Positions 1 through 8,318 of a DNA stretch of 64,000 bases are shown here, piece by piece (the stretch's first letter is position 1; every line of letters begins with the position of its first letter). The translations under genes and the position numbers were made by a program. Below the pieces are notes generated by a model. The model did no database searches. It was given only the letters and a program-made list of their open reading frames with translations, and was not told the origin of the DNA. This DNA is from Cyclobacteriaceae bacterium (GTDB lineage Bacteria > Bacteroidota > Bacteroidia > Cytophagales > Cyclobacteriaceae): contig JAHBTX010000002.1 in assembly GCA_019638395.1 (NCBI GenBank), positions 744,001-808,000 of the forward strand, read 5' to 3'.

Positions 1-2046
1 GTGCGCAGAGATGAAACAGCGTTTGTGCAAAAAGGTATTCTGGCCGATCCTGAATTTTTTAAGGTGTTTACTTTTCCGCTTGTAAAAGGAGAACAAAAAA
101 CGTTTGCATCTGTAATCGATGCGGTAATGATTTCTGAACGATTGGCCGATGTATATTTTAAAAATGAAGAACCAATAGGAAAAACACTTAGCATATTGGG
201 TAAAGAATTATTGGTGGCTGCTGTATTTGCTAACGTACCCGGCAACTCGCACCTGCAGTTTGATTTTGTTATACCCATGGAGTTTGTGCGTGCCGGTGGT
301 TATGATGATTTACAGAAATGGAATTACAACAATTACTACACCTACATAAAGTTATTGCCCGATGCAGACGCTACTGCTTTTGCAGCTAAAATTAAAAGCA
401 CCATTCAAGAACACAATGCCGAGGCTGATGCAGAACTTGCCATGCAGCCTCTTCAGCATATACACCTGCATTCTAACCATCTTAATAATGATGGCGCGGG
501 TCGCGGCAACATACAGTATGTGTATATTTTTTCGGCTGTAGGAATTTTTATTCTCATTATCGCCAGCATAAACTATGCTAATCTGGCTACAGCCCGATCG
601 TTTAAACGAGCCAAGGAAGCTGGTGTGCGCAAAGTAATTGGCGCCAACCGCTTTCAACTAATGTTGCATTTTTTTTCCGAATCGCTTTTGTATTGTTTAA
701 TGGCCTTTCTGGTGGCCGTTGCATTAAGTTGGCTGTTGTTGCCCCGGTTCAATGAAATAAGTGGGAAGACAATTGCCTTTGATTTTTTTACACCCGCCAT
801 TTACGGGCCATTGTTATTATCTGTTTTTTTCTGCTCGCTATTGGGTGGAGCTTACCCCGCGTTGTTATTATCGGCATTAAATCCAGCCGTTGTACTAAAA
901 GGTTATTTGAAAGGAAGTCGCGGCACCATTACGTTCAGGCGAATATTGGTTGTGCTGCAGTTTGTATTAGCCATTTCGTTTTTGGTAGGCACCTTGGTAG
1001 TTAAAGACCAACTTGCTTATATACGGGCCCGTCATTTGGGTTTTGAAAAAGAAAACATTATTACGTTTACGGCCAACCGTAACCTGCGCCAGCAGTTTAC
1101 TGCCTTTAAGAACGAATTGCTTTCCTTGCCGGGTGTATTACATGTAACCGCAACCAGTTCGCGACTTTCTAACATTACCGAATCGAGCGATATGGTACAG
1201 TGGGATGGCAAGAGCCCGGATGTTAGTGTGTTGTTCCACATTCTTCCGGTTGAACCGGATTTTGTAAAAACTTTTTCGATGGAAATAATGAATGGCCGGG
1301 ATTTTTCGCCAGAGATCATTTCCGATTCGGGAGCTATGCTTATAAACGAAGAAGCCGTGCGGCAAATGGGGTGGGATGATCCACTTGGAAAAACCATCAC
1401 TATCGGATCAAGAAAAAGAAACCCTGTAATTGGGGTGGTGAAAAATTTCAACTTTAAATCGGCACATAAAAAAATTGAACCCATGCTTATTTTTTTAGAT
1501 GCCAATGAATACTACCGCATAGCTGTTAAACTGGGGGCCGGAAATCTGGTAGAACACACAGAAGCAATAAGAGCAATATTTAAGCGAATGAATCCCGGAG
1601 CGCCCTTTGAATATACTTTTCTGGATGAAGAAATTGATCAATCATACCGGAATGAAGAGCGAACCAGCCAGGTGTTTGGCTATCTGTCTGGCTTATCCAT
1701 CTTCATTAGTTGTTTAGGGTTATTGGGTATGGTAATGTTTGTAACCGAGCAACGCGCGCGTGAGGTTGCTGTGCGCAAAGTTATGGGAGCCTCCACTCCG
1801 CACCTTACCTGGTTGCTTACACGCGAGTTTATCTTTTTGGTTTTAGCTGCTTTTTTTCTGGCCACACCAGTAATGTATTACCTGGTAAACCTGTGGTTAG
1901 ATAATTTTGCATACCGTGTTGAGGCTGGAGTACTGGTTTTTGTTTTGGCAGGTTTAATAAGCCTGGGTATAGCTGCGCTCACTGTTGGGTTTCGTTCCTT
2001 CAAAGTAGCATTATCAAATCCGGTAAACTCCTTGCGTAGCGAATAG
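1..2046 (+). CDS. FtsX/MacB-type ABC transporter permease, 5' end missing
   Basis: Inner-membrane permease of the MacB/FtsX class; the partner ATPase is not in the window. 681 codons are visible and the frame is open at base 1, so the true start lies outside; full-length relatives here have 860-900 residues. Visible are the end of the periplasmic MacB core domain, a membrane segment near residues 174-196, the cytoplasmic loop motif AKEAGVRKVIGA, three further segments to about residue 333, a second periplasmic domain, and the final FtsX unit from about residue 558 with the matching loop VAVRKVMGAS. The two loops show the internal duplication of the class. It ends in NSLRSE, an ending shared with the permeases at 35580 and 54531. 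Substrate unknown; such proteins usually drive efflux or mechanotransmission rather than import. Confidence 0.9.
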   Translation: MRRDETAFVQKGILADPEFFKVFTFPLVKGEQKTFASVIDAVMISERLADVYFKNEEPIGKTLSILGKELLVAAVFANVPGNSHLQFDFVIPMEFVRAGGYDDLQKWNYNNYYTYIKLLPDADATAFAAKIKSTIQEHNAEADAELAMQPLQHIHLHSNHLNNDGAGRGNIQYVYIFSAVGIFILIIASINYANLATARSFKRAKEAGVRKVIGANRFQLMLHFFSESLLYCLMAFLVAVALSWLLLPRFNEISGKTIAFDFFTPAIYGPLLLSVFFCSLLGGAYPALLLSALNPAVVLKGYLKGSRGTITFRRILVVLQFVLAISFLVGTLVVKDQLAYIRARHLGFEKENIITFTANRNLRQQFTAFKNELLSLPGVLHVTATSSRLSNITESSDMVQWDGKSPDVSVLFHILPVEPDFVKTFSMEIMNGRDFSPEIISDSGAMLINEEAVRQMGWDDPLGKTITIGSRKRNPVIGVVKNFNFKSAHKKIEPMLIFLDANEYYRIAVKLGAGNLVEHTEAIRAIFKRMNPGAPFEYTFLDEEIDQSYRNEERTSQVFGYLSGLSIFISCLGLLGMVMFVTEQRAREVAVRKVMGASTPHLTWLLTREFIFLVLAAFFLATPVMYYLVNLWLDNFAYRVEAGVLVFVLAGLISLGIAALTVGFRSFKVALSNPVNSLRSE

Positions 2047-2101
2047 CGTTGTTAATTTTTTCTTAATCAAACCGGCAACGTAAGGCAACTCAACTATTTG
2101 C

Positions 2102-2109
2102 TATATTTG
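2102..2109 (+). promoter_or_regulatory. Promoter -7 box TATATTTG, SulP/carbonic anhydrase unit
   Basis: Exact match to the Bacteroidota -7 consensus TAnnTTTG, 10 bp before ATG 2119. No TTG was found at the usual -33 distance, so the call rests on one box; a transcript from it would have almost no leader. Confidence 0.3.
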
Positions 2110-2118
2110 TTCCCTTTC

Positions 2119-2466
2119 ATGGCTAAAATAGTATTTTGCTACGTGGCGCTTCTAAGTTTGCTGATTCCAATGTCGGCCAATGCGTTTGCGTTTTCGTACA
2201 AGAAAAAAAATACTACAGCATGCGTACCCGACTTTGCCGATGAAGCCGATGAGCAAACACCAATACCTGCCGAAGAGGATACCAGCGAAGAAGATGATGA
2301 CCCTGTAAAACTGATTTCGCACCGCGTTATACACACGCATCAAAAAAATATCTGTCGGCAAGGGCACGCCAGCCAATTTCTCACCAGCTTTCACTTTCTT
2401 GAAATAATTTCACCACCGCCCCAGCAACAAGCAATTTACTTAAGCTGCTGTACCCACTTTTTTTAA
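2119..2466 (+). CDS. Small exported protein of unknown function
   Basis: A 115-residue protein not assigned to a family. I chose ATG 2119 because it opens directly into a signal-peptide-like segment (MAKIVFCYVALLSLLIPM, then ANA-F). The mature part has an acidic stretch rich in D and E (about residues 35-62), then a basic, His-containing part, and ends in a Cys-Cys pair near the C-terminus. It stops 14 bp before the SulP start, so it is probably co-transcribed with it, and a role linked to that transporter is possible but only inferred from position. A promoter-like TATATTTG lies 10 bp upstream of the start. Confidence 0.6.
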   Translation: MAKIVFCYVALLSLLIPMSANAFAFSYKKKNTTACVPDFADEADEQTPIPAEEDTSEEDDDPVKLISHRVIHTHQKNICRQGHASQFLTSFHFLEIISPPPQQQAIYLSCCTHFF

Positions 2467-2480
2467 CTTTCTATTCCTGT

Positions 2481-4013
2481 ATGAATTTGCGAACCTTTTG
2501 GTCAACGGATTTTCCGTCTTCGGTTGTTGTGTTTTTGGTTGCCTTACCGCTATGTCTGGGCATTGCACTGGCATCCGGTGCCCCTTTGTTTTCCGGCTTG
2601 TTGGCTGGTATTGTCGGTGGCATTGTAGTTGGTTCGCTTAGCGGATCTTCATTAAGTGTAAGCGGCCCGGCTGCCGGCTTAACATCCATTGTATTGGTTG
2701 CCATTAAAGACCTCGGCACATTCGAGATTTTTCTATTCAGTGTAGTAGTAGCCGGGTTGCTTCAGGTTATACTAGGGTTGGTGCGTGCCGGTTCCATTGG
2801 TCATTTTTTTCCAGCAGCAGTTATTAAAGGTATGCTGGCCGGTATAGGGTTGATTTTAATTTTAAAACAAATACCCCATGCCGTTGGCTACGATGCCGAC
2901 TTTGAAGGTGATGAGAACTTTGTACAACCTGATGGCCGCAATACATTTTCAGAAATATTTCAATCATTAGATTATATTTCACCTGGGGCCGTAATAATAA
3001 GTGCCATTTCCATTATTGTATTAATTAGCTGGAATTCGAATTTTTTATTGCGCTATCGGTTTTTCCGGATTGTACCGGCCCCCTTAGTAGTAGTTATACT
3101 GGGTATTACGTTAAACGCAGTTTATAAACTTGTAGCACCCGATTTAACAATCAACACCCAACATCTTGTTTCATTACCTTCCTATTCCGATGCAGGCCTG
3201 GCAGCATTTTTTACATTCCCTGATTTTTCGGCCTGGCAAAATCCTAAAGTTTATACCACTGCCATTACCCTTGCTGTTGTGGCCAGTTTGGAAACATTAT
3301 TAAGTATAGAGGCCTGCGATAAAATGGACCCTGCCCGGAGAAGCACACCCTTAAACCGCGAGTTACGCGCACAAGGAATTGGCAATTCCATTTCCGGGTT
3401 GCTAGGCGGCCTTCCTGTTACTTCGGTTATTGTGCGCAGTTCGGCCAATGTAAACTCAGGTGCGCGTACCAAAGCATCAACTATCTCGCATGGAATAATT
3501 TTATTATTGTCGGTACTGTTAATCCCCAAGTTGCTCCAGCTAATTCCACTTTCTTGTTTAGCAGGCATCCTGTTGGTAACCGGTTATAAACTCACCAAAC
3601 CATCTTCATTTGTAGAAATGTTCCGAAAAGGTTATGCCCAGTTTTTACCATTTGTGGCTACCGTGTTGGCTGTATTGTTTACCAACTTATTGTTAGGGGT
3701 GTTTTTGGGAATTGCGGTGGCCCTCGTATTTATACTGATGACTAATTTTAAAAAGGCAATGATTGTAGTTTCTGAAAACCAGAAATATTTAATTCGTTTT
3801 ACCAAAGATGTAACCTTTTTAAATAAAGCAGCCTTACGGCAAGAGCTTGCAAAAATTCCTAATAACACACAATTGATTATTGATGCAACACATGCCGGGT
3901 TTGTAGATGGTGATATCGTTGAGACGATTAGCGACTTTACAGAAACAGCTAAATCAAAACACATACTAGTTGAAATAAAAGGGTTAAAACTTTCTGATAA
4001 ACTACTGCTGTAG
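2481..4013 (+). CDS. SulP family anion transporter (probable bicarbonate transporter)
   Basis: A 510-residue inner-membrane carrier of the SulP/SLC26 family. The N-terminus carries the conserved SulP start (PSSVVVFLVALPLCLGIAL), followed by the SGPAAG element near residue 60 and about ten to twelve hydrophobic segments to roughly residue 420. The C-terminal 90 residues resemble a short STAS domain (IIDATHAGFVDGD). Family members exchange sulfate, bicarbonate or other anions. The carbonic anhydrase gene 46 bp downstream points to bicarbonate uptake coupled to CO2/HCO3- interconversion; this substrate is inferred from context only. ATG 2481 is the only reasonable start. Confidence 0.9.
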   Translation: MNLRTFWSTDFPSSVVVFLVALPLCLGIALASGAPLFSGLLAGIVGGIVVGSLSGSSLSVSGPAAGLTSIVLVAIKDLGTFEIFLFSVVVAGLLQVILGLVRAGSIGHFFPAAVIKGMLAGIGLILILKQIPHAVGYDADFEGDENFVQPDGRNTFSEIFQSLDYISPGAVIISAISIIVLISWNSNFLLRYRFFRIVPAPLVVVILGITLNAVYKLVAPDLTINTQHLVSLPSYSDAGLAAFFTFPDFSAWQNPKVYTTAITLAVVASLETLLSIEACDKMDPARRSTPLNRELRAQGIGNSISGLLGGLPVTSVIVRSSANVNSGARTKASTISHGIILLLSVLLIPKLLQLIPLSCLAGILLVTGYKLTKPSSFVEMFRKGYAQFLPFVATVLAVLFTNLLLGVFLGIAVALVFILMTNFKKAMIVVSENQKYLIRFTKDVTFLNKAALRQELAKIPNNTQLIIDATHAGFVDGDIVETISDFTETAKSKHILVEIKGLKLSDKLLL

Positions 4014-4059
4014 TTTTAAACCCGTTCGAAATAAATCTTAAACGTAACCAATTACCAAA

Positions 4060-4707
4060 ATGGAAAAATACAATCAATTGCTTTTACAAAACCGTGCCTG
4101 GGTAGAACAAATGCTCAGCGAAGACAAAGATTTTTTTAACAAGTTAGCTAATACCCAAAAGCCCGAGTTTCTCTGGATTGGTTGTGCCGATAGCCGCGTA
4201 CCGGCAAACCAAATTACCGGCACAAACCCAGGCGAAGTTTTTGTGCATCGCAACATTGCCAATATGGTTGTACATACCGATATGAATATGTTGAGCGTGT
4301 TGGACTATGCCGTAAATGTTTTGGAAGTAAACCACGTAATTGTTTGCGGCCATTATGGATGTGGCGGAGTGCGGGCTGCCATGGGCCACAAACAAATTGG
4401 GCTTATTGATAATTGGATCAGGCATATAAAAGATGTTTACCGCCTGCATCAGAAAGAACTGGATGCTATAACCGATGAGAAGCAACGTGAAAATCGTTTT
4501 ATTGAACTTAACGTAATGGAACAGGTTTACGACCTTGGCAAAACCTCCATTATACAGAATGCCTGGCAACGAAGAGGTGGCTACCCCTACATACACGGTT
4601 GGGTGTATGACATTGCCAATGGTATAATTAAAGACCTTAAAGTAACCATGCACGATGACTCCGAAATGCCCGATGTTTATAAGTTCGAAAAAATGAAACG
4701 GGTTTAA
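4060..4707 (+). CDS. can: Beta-class carbonic anhydrase
   Basis: A 215-residue cytoplasmic zinc enzyme interconverting CO2 and bicarbonate. The zinc ligands are at the positions known from the E. coli Can enzyme: Cys42 (in GCADSRVPANQI), His98 and Cys101 (in GHYGCGG), with the Asp44-Arg46 catalytic dyad. The length is typical for the beta class. It follows the SulP gene on the same strand after 46 bp, and a terminator follows it, so the two are probably one transcript. No truncation or odd composition is seen. Confidence 0.96.
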   Translation: MEKYNQLLLQNRAWVEQMLSEDKDFFNKLANTQKPEFLWIGCADSRVPANQITGTNPGEVFVHRNIANMVVHTDMNMLSVLDYAVNVLEVNHVIVCGHYGCGGVRAAMGHKQIGLIDNWIRHIKDVYRLHQKELDAITDEKQRENRFIELNVMEQVYDLGKTSIIQNAWQRRGGYPYIHGWVYDIANGIIKDLKVTMHDDSEMPDVYKFEKMKRV

Positions 4708-4728
4708 GTTTTACTTTCCTGCTAAACC

Positions 4729-4768
4729 AAAGGCTACTCTTATAAGGGTGGCCTTTTTTATTTTTTTT
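4729..4768 (+). terminator. Intrinsic terminator after carbonic anhydrase
   Basis: Stem AAAGGCTAC (4729-4737) pairs with GTGGCCTTT (4748-4756, one G-T pair), followed by a long T-rich run. It ends the SulP/carbonic anhydrase transcript. Confidence 0.85.
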
Positions 4769-4852
4769 AATTGTGGGGGTAAAAGTTCTTTGAGTTGTCT
4801 TACCCTCAACGCCCGAAACCCGTAAATTGCATCCGTATCTTAAACACAATCG

Positions 4853-5431
4853 GTGGAATTATCGGAAAAGCAGGTATTGGAAAAATTCCGGCAGGGTAAC
4901 CAAAGTACGTTTGAGATGATTTTCCGCGCCTATTACCAACCGCTTTGCCGCTACGCCCTTTCATTTTTAAACAACAAGGAAGAGGCGGAGGAGGTTGTTC
5001 AAACCGTATTTGTTTCGGTTTGGGAAAAACGAACAGCCCTTCAGATCGAAACTTCACTAAAGGCCTATCTGTACAGAATGGTGCGCAATAGCTGCCTCAA
5101 TGTTATTAAACACGAAAAAGTAAAACTGCAACATGCCACCCACCAAATGTATGTGAGCGAAGTAGCAGCCGAATCGGTAATGCAAAAGGTGCAAGCCGCA
5201 GAATTGGAAATAAAAATCGCAGAAGCAATGCAAACATTACCAGAGCAATGCCGGTTGGTCTTTCAACTCAGTAGGTTTGAAGAATTAAAATATCAGGAGA
5301 TAGCCGATCAACTTAAGATTTCGGTAAAAACGGTTGAGAACCACATGGGGAAAGCACTTAAGCTAATGCGCGAACAACTAAAAGATTATCTGCCCTTGTT
5401 TTTGCTATTTATAAACAACTGGATGCCTTAA
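4853..5431 (+). CDS. ECF RNA polymerase sigma factor, FecI-like
   Basis: A 192-residue group IV sigma factor. Region 2 spans about residues 8-80 (FRAYYQPLCRYALSFL, then EAEEVVQTVFVSVWEKR), and region 4 about 125-180 with the helix-turn-helix IADQLKISVKTVENHMGKAL. There is no ATG upstream; GTG 4853 starts the conserved N-terminus (MELSEKQVLEKFRQG). The stop overlaps the start of the FecR gene by one base (TAATG), indicating coupled translation. In this family the anti-sigma FecR holds the factor until an outer-membrane receptor signals; the matching receptor is probably the one at 8319. Confidence 0.93.
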   Translation: MELSEKQVLEKFRQGNQSTFEMIFRAYYQPLCRYALSFLNNKEEAEEVVQTVFVSVWEKRTALQIETSLKAYLYRMVRNSCLNVIKHEKVKLQHATHQMYVSEVAAESVMQKVQAAELEIKIAEAMQTLPEQCRLVFQLSRFEELKYQEIADQLKISVKTVENHMGKALKLMREQLKDYLPLFLLFINNWMP

Positions 5432-6438
5432 TGGAATTGTTGCAAAACGATATGGATGATTTGATAGGCAAGGTTTTAGCCGGTGAGGCTTCTGCGCAAG
5501 AACTGCTGCAAGTTGAAGCCTGGATTGCTGCAAGCAAGGACAATAAGGCTTACTTCGAAAATTTAAAAACTATTTTTAACACAGCAGCCAGTGCCGATGT
5601 AAAAGTAGTGTTCGATACCGATGCCGCATGGAATAAAGTGAAAACAAAAATTGGAGATGAAAAAGTTATTTCCCTGCAGCAGCGTACAAAGGCAACCACT
5701 ATTTGGGTGCGCATAGCAGCTGGTGTTGCCATACTAATGGGAGCAGTGTATTTTTTAAACAACCCTATTACCCCTGCCGCACAAACAATTGCTGTGGTAA
5801 GCACAAATGTGCCCGTGCACGATACCCTGCCCGATGGCAGCACGGCTTACCTTAACAAAAAAAGCGAACTCACCTACAGCTTTGATAGCAAAACAAAATC
5901 GCGCAAAGTAAAACTGAAAGGCGAAGCTTATTTTAGTGTAAAGCACGATGAGGCTAAACCATTTTTAATTGAAGCCGATGAAATTCTGGTGCGCGATATT
6001 GGTACCGAGTTTAACCTGAAAGCTTATCCCGAAAAAGATACCATCGAAATTCTGGTTACAGAAGGCGAAGTGCAGTTTTATACTTTATACGATAGCGGCC
6101 TTAACCTGAAAGCCGGGCAGCGCGCCATTTATAGCAAGCGAAACAAAATTTTTCAGCGTATCGAAAAGCCCGATACCAACATACTGGCTTATAAAACCAA
6201 AGTGTTTAGCTTTAACAATACCGACCTGAAATCGGTAGTAGATTTACTAAATGAAGTTTACAATGCTAAAATTGTTTTAGCTAATAAAAAACTTTTCGAT
6301 TGCCGGCTTACAGCCAACTATAAAGAAGACGACCCCGCCATTATAGCAGAAGTAATAGCCGAAACCATGAACCTTACGTTAATCCGGAAAGGAGAAGAAT
6401 TGATTCTGGATGGTGATGGATGTATCAGCTCACAGTAA
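5431..6438 (+). CDS. FecR family anti-sigma factor
   Basis: A 335-residue inner-membrane regulator. It has a cytoplasmic N-terminal part (about 1-85), one membrane segment near 87-107 (VRIAAGVAILMGAVYFL), the periplasmic FecR domain (about 110-215, with LPDGSTAYLNKKSELTY) and a C-terminal DUF4974-type domain from about 258 (KVFSFNNTDLKSVVDLLNE). It should bind the sigma factor encoded just upstream (1-bp overlap) and receive a signal from the STN protein or receptor downstream. The next gene begins 6 bp after its stop. Confidence 0.93.
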   Translation: MELLQNDMDDLIGKVLAGEASAQELLQVEAWIAASKDNKAYFENLKTIFNTAASADVKVVFDTDAAWNKVKTKIGDEKVISLQQRTKATTIWVRIAAGVAILMGAVYFLNNPITPAAQTIAVVSTNVPVHDTLPDGSTAYLNKKSELTYSFDSKTKSRKVKLKGEAYFSVKHDEAKPFLIEADEILVRDIGTEFNLKAYPEKDTIEILVTEGEVQFYTLYDSGLNLKAGQRAIYSKRNKIFQRIEKPDTNILAYKTKVFSFNNTDLKSVVDLLNEVYNAKIVLANKKLFDCRLTANYKEDDPAIIAEVIAETMNLTLIRKGEELILDGDGCISSQ

Positions 6439-6444
6439 AAATCA

Positions 6445-8253
6445 ATGAAGAAATTTTACGTGGTCTTGATTTTTATTACCTCCACCCTGGGTGTGGCTCA
6501 GATCAAAGAGAAAGAACTGCCGTTGCTGGAACGATCCATTACATTAAATGTTGCTAATGAAAAAGTACCATGGGTGTTAAATCGTGTAGCACAATTAGCA
6601 AACTTTTCGTTTTCGTATAATAGTTCGATAATCGACTCCGAACTTACCGTAACCCTGCAAGCCGAAAATTTTACCGTACGTCAGGTGCTGAATGAAATTT
6701 TTAAAGGGGCACTCAGCTACAAAGCCAAAGGCAATTATGTTATTCTTACCAAAGCTGCACCACCGCCCGTTAAAAACAACAGTGTAACCATTGTTGTAAG
6801 CGGCTATGTAGAAGATGCTTCCACAGGTGCCAAACTACAGCAGGTTAGTGTTTACCACAAGCCATCCATTACTTCGGCCGTTACCGATCAATATGGTTAT
6901 TTCAGGCTTAAGCTCGAAAAGCGAACCGACTCGTTACAGCTTTCTATCAGCAAAAAAGATTATTATGACACGCTCATCCAAATAACAGCATCTTCCGATC
7001 AGTACTACATCGTAACACTTAAACCAATAAAGCCAAACCGGTTTGAAGCACCGGCACCCGAAACAAAAACTGACTCGGTAGTGCTTCCTTCGTTCAAAGA
7101 AGAATTGTCGCACCCCTATTATTCCGAACCAAACGTGCAGAACATTTCCGACACACTTTATTCACTGGTTCAAGTATCGTTACTGCCTTTTATAGGAACA
7201 CACGGCAGGTTAAGTGGTAATGTAATAAACGATTATTCTATTAACTTTTTAGGTGGCTACTCGCTGGGCACACGCCAGATTGAGTTGGGGTTTTTCTTTA
7301 ACATGGACAGGGGCGATGTGCGCTGGTTGCAGATTGCGGGCTTTGGTAACATGGTGGGTGGCCAGGCATATGGAGTTCAAACTGCCGGCTTTTTTAATTT
7401 AAATGGTGGAGATGTTACCGCAGTGCAACTGGCCGGTTTTGCCAATACAAATCTGAGCAATGTGCATGGCGTTCAGGTTGCGGGTTTTGCCAATACTAAT
7501 TTGGGCAAAATGAATGGCGTTCAGGTGGCGGGCTTTAGTAATTATAACAACGTGGCATCGTATGGTGTGCAAGTTGCAGGCTTTGCAAATTTGCAACGTG
7601 GTAATTACAGAGGCTCTCAGTTTGCAGGTTTTACAAATATTGCCACCGATAAAATTTCCGGATCGCAGGTTAGTGGATTCTTTAATTATGCAGGCCGGGT
7701 ACGCGGCACACAAATCGGGTTAATAAATTATGCTGATAGTGTAGGTGGTGTTCCCATAGGGCTATTCAGTATTGTAAACAAAGGTTATCATAAAGTAGAG
7801 GCATCGGCCGATGAAGTTTTTCCGGTTAATGTGGCCTTTCGAACCGGAGTAAGAAAATTTTACACTATTCTGACTGCAGGTTTCAAACCTGAAAAATCGC
7901 TTGCAACTAACGACACATCGGTGTGGACGTTTGGTTATGGAATTGGAACATCGCGCAAGCTTACACGCTGGTGGTATCTGGATTTTGATCTGGTAAGCCA
8001 GCACATAAACAAAGGCTCCTTCACCAATGCATTAAGTTTACACAACAAAGCTTATATGGGTTTCGATTTTCAGTTAGCTAAAAAGTTTTCACTTGCTACC
8101 GGCATAACCTTTAATGCATACCTTACCCGCGCCTCGTTTAGCGATTATCCCAAACTATTTACCTACCACACCCCCAATGATTTTTCTGTAAATGTTAAAA
8201 ACAACAACCTAACCATGTGGTTTGGTGCAAAGGTTGGTTTACGGTTTTTATAA
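6445..8253 (+). CDS. STN-domain protein with CarboxypepD-like domain and GxQxAGF surface repeats
   Basis: A 602-residue exported protein with a signal peptide (MKKFYVVLIFITSTLGVAQ). Residues about 30-103 form an STN domain (ITLNVANEKVPWVLNRVAQL), the module by which TonB receptors normally contact FecR. About 115-192 is a carboxypeptidase-regulatory-like domain (VSGYVEDASTGAKLQQVSV). Residues about 290-440 carry at least seven imperfect repeats of the form GVQVAGFAN, like the LA_2272-type surface repeats known from Leptospira and Bacteroidota; the C-terminal part looks like outer-membrane beta strands. Having STN on a separate repeat protein between FecR and receptor is unusual. It sits 6 bp after fecR and 65 bp before the receptor. 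Confidence 0.82.
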   Translation: MKKFYVVLIFITSTLGVAQIKEKELPLLERSITLNVANEKVPWVLNRVAQLANFSFSYNSSIIDSELTVTLQAENFTVRQVLNEIFKGALSYKAKGNYVILTKAAPPPVKNNSVTIVVSGYVEDASTGAKLQQVSVYHKPSITSAVTDQYGYFRLKLEKRTDSLQLSISKKDYYDTLIQITASSDQYYIVTLKPIKPNRFEAPAPETKTDSVVLPSFKEELSHPYYSEPNVQNISDTLYSLVQVSLLPFIGTHGRLSGNVINDYSINFLGGYSLGTRQIELGFFFNMDRGDVRWLQIAGFGNMVGGQAYGVQTAGFFNLNGGDVTAVQLAGFANTNLSNVHGVQVAGFANTNLGKMNGVQVAGFSNYNNVASYGVQVAGFANLQRGNYRGSQFAGFTNIATDKISGSQVSGFFNYAGRVRGTQIGLINYADSVGGVPIGLFSIVNKGYHKVEASADEVFPVNVAFRTGVRKFYTILTAGFKPEKSLATNDTSVWTFGYGIGTSRKLTRWWYLDFDLVSQHINKGSFTNALSLHNKAYMGFDFQLAKKFSLATGITFNAYLTRASFSDYPKLFTYHTPNDFSVNVKNNNLTMWFGAKVGLRFL

Positions 8254-8318
8254 AAATAACACCCTGCAATAGGGGTTTGGCAAAACTGGTTTGTCATACA
8301 AGCGAAATCAAAAAATGT

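Noticed and set aside
8217-8318. Upstream start for the TonB receptor
   Set aside because: It overlaps the STN gene and would hide the signal peptide that begins at 8319.
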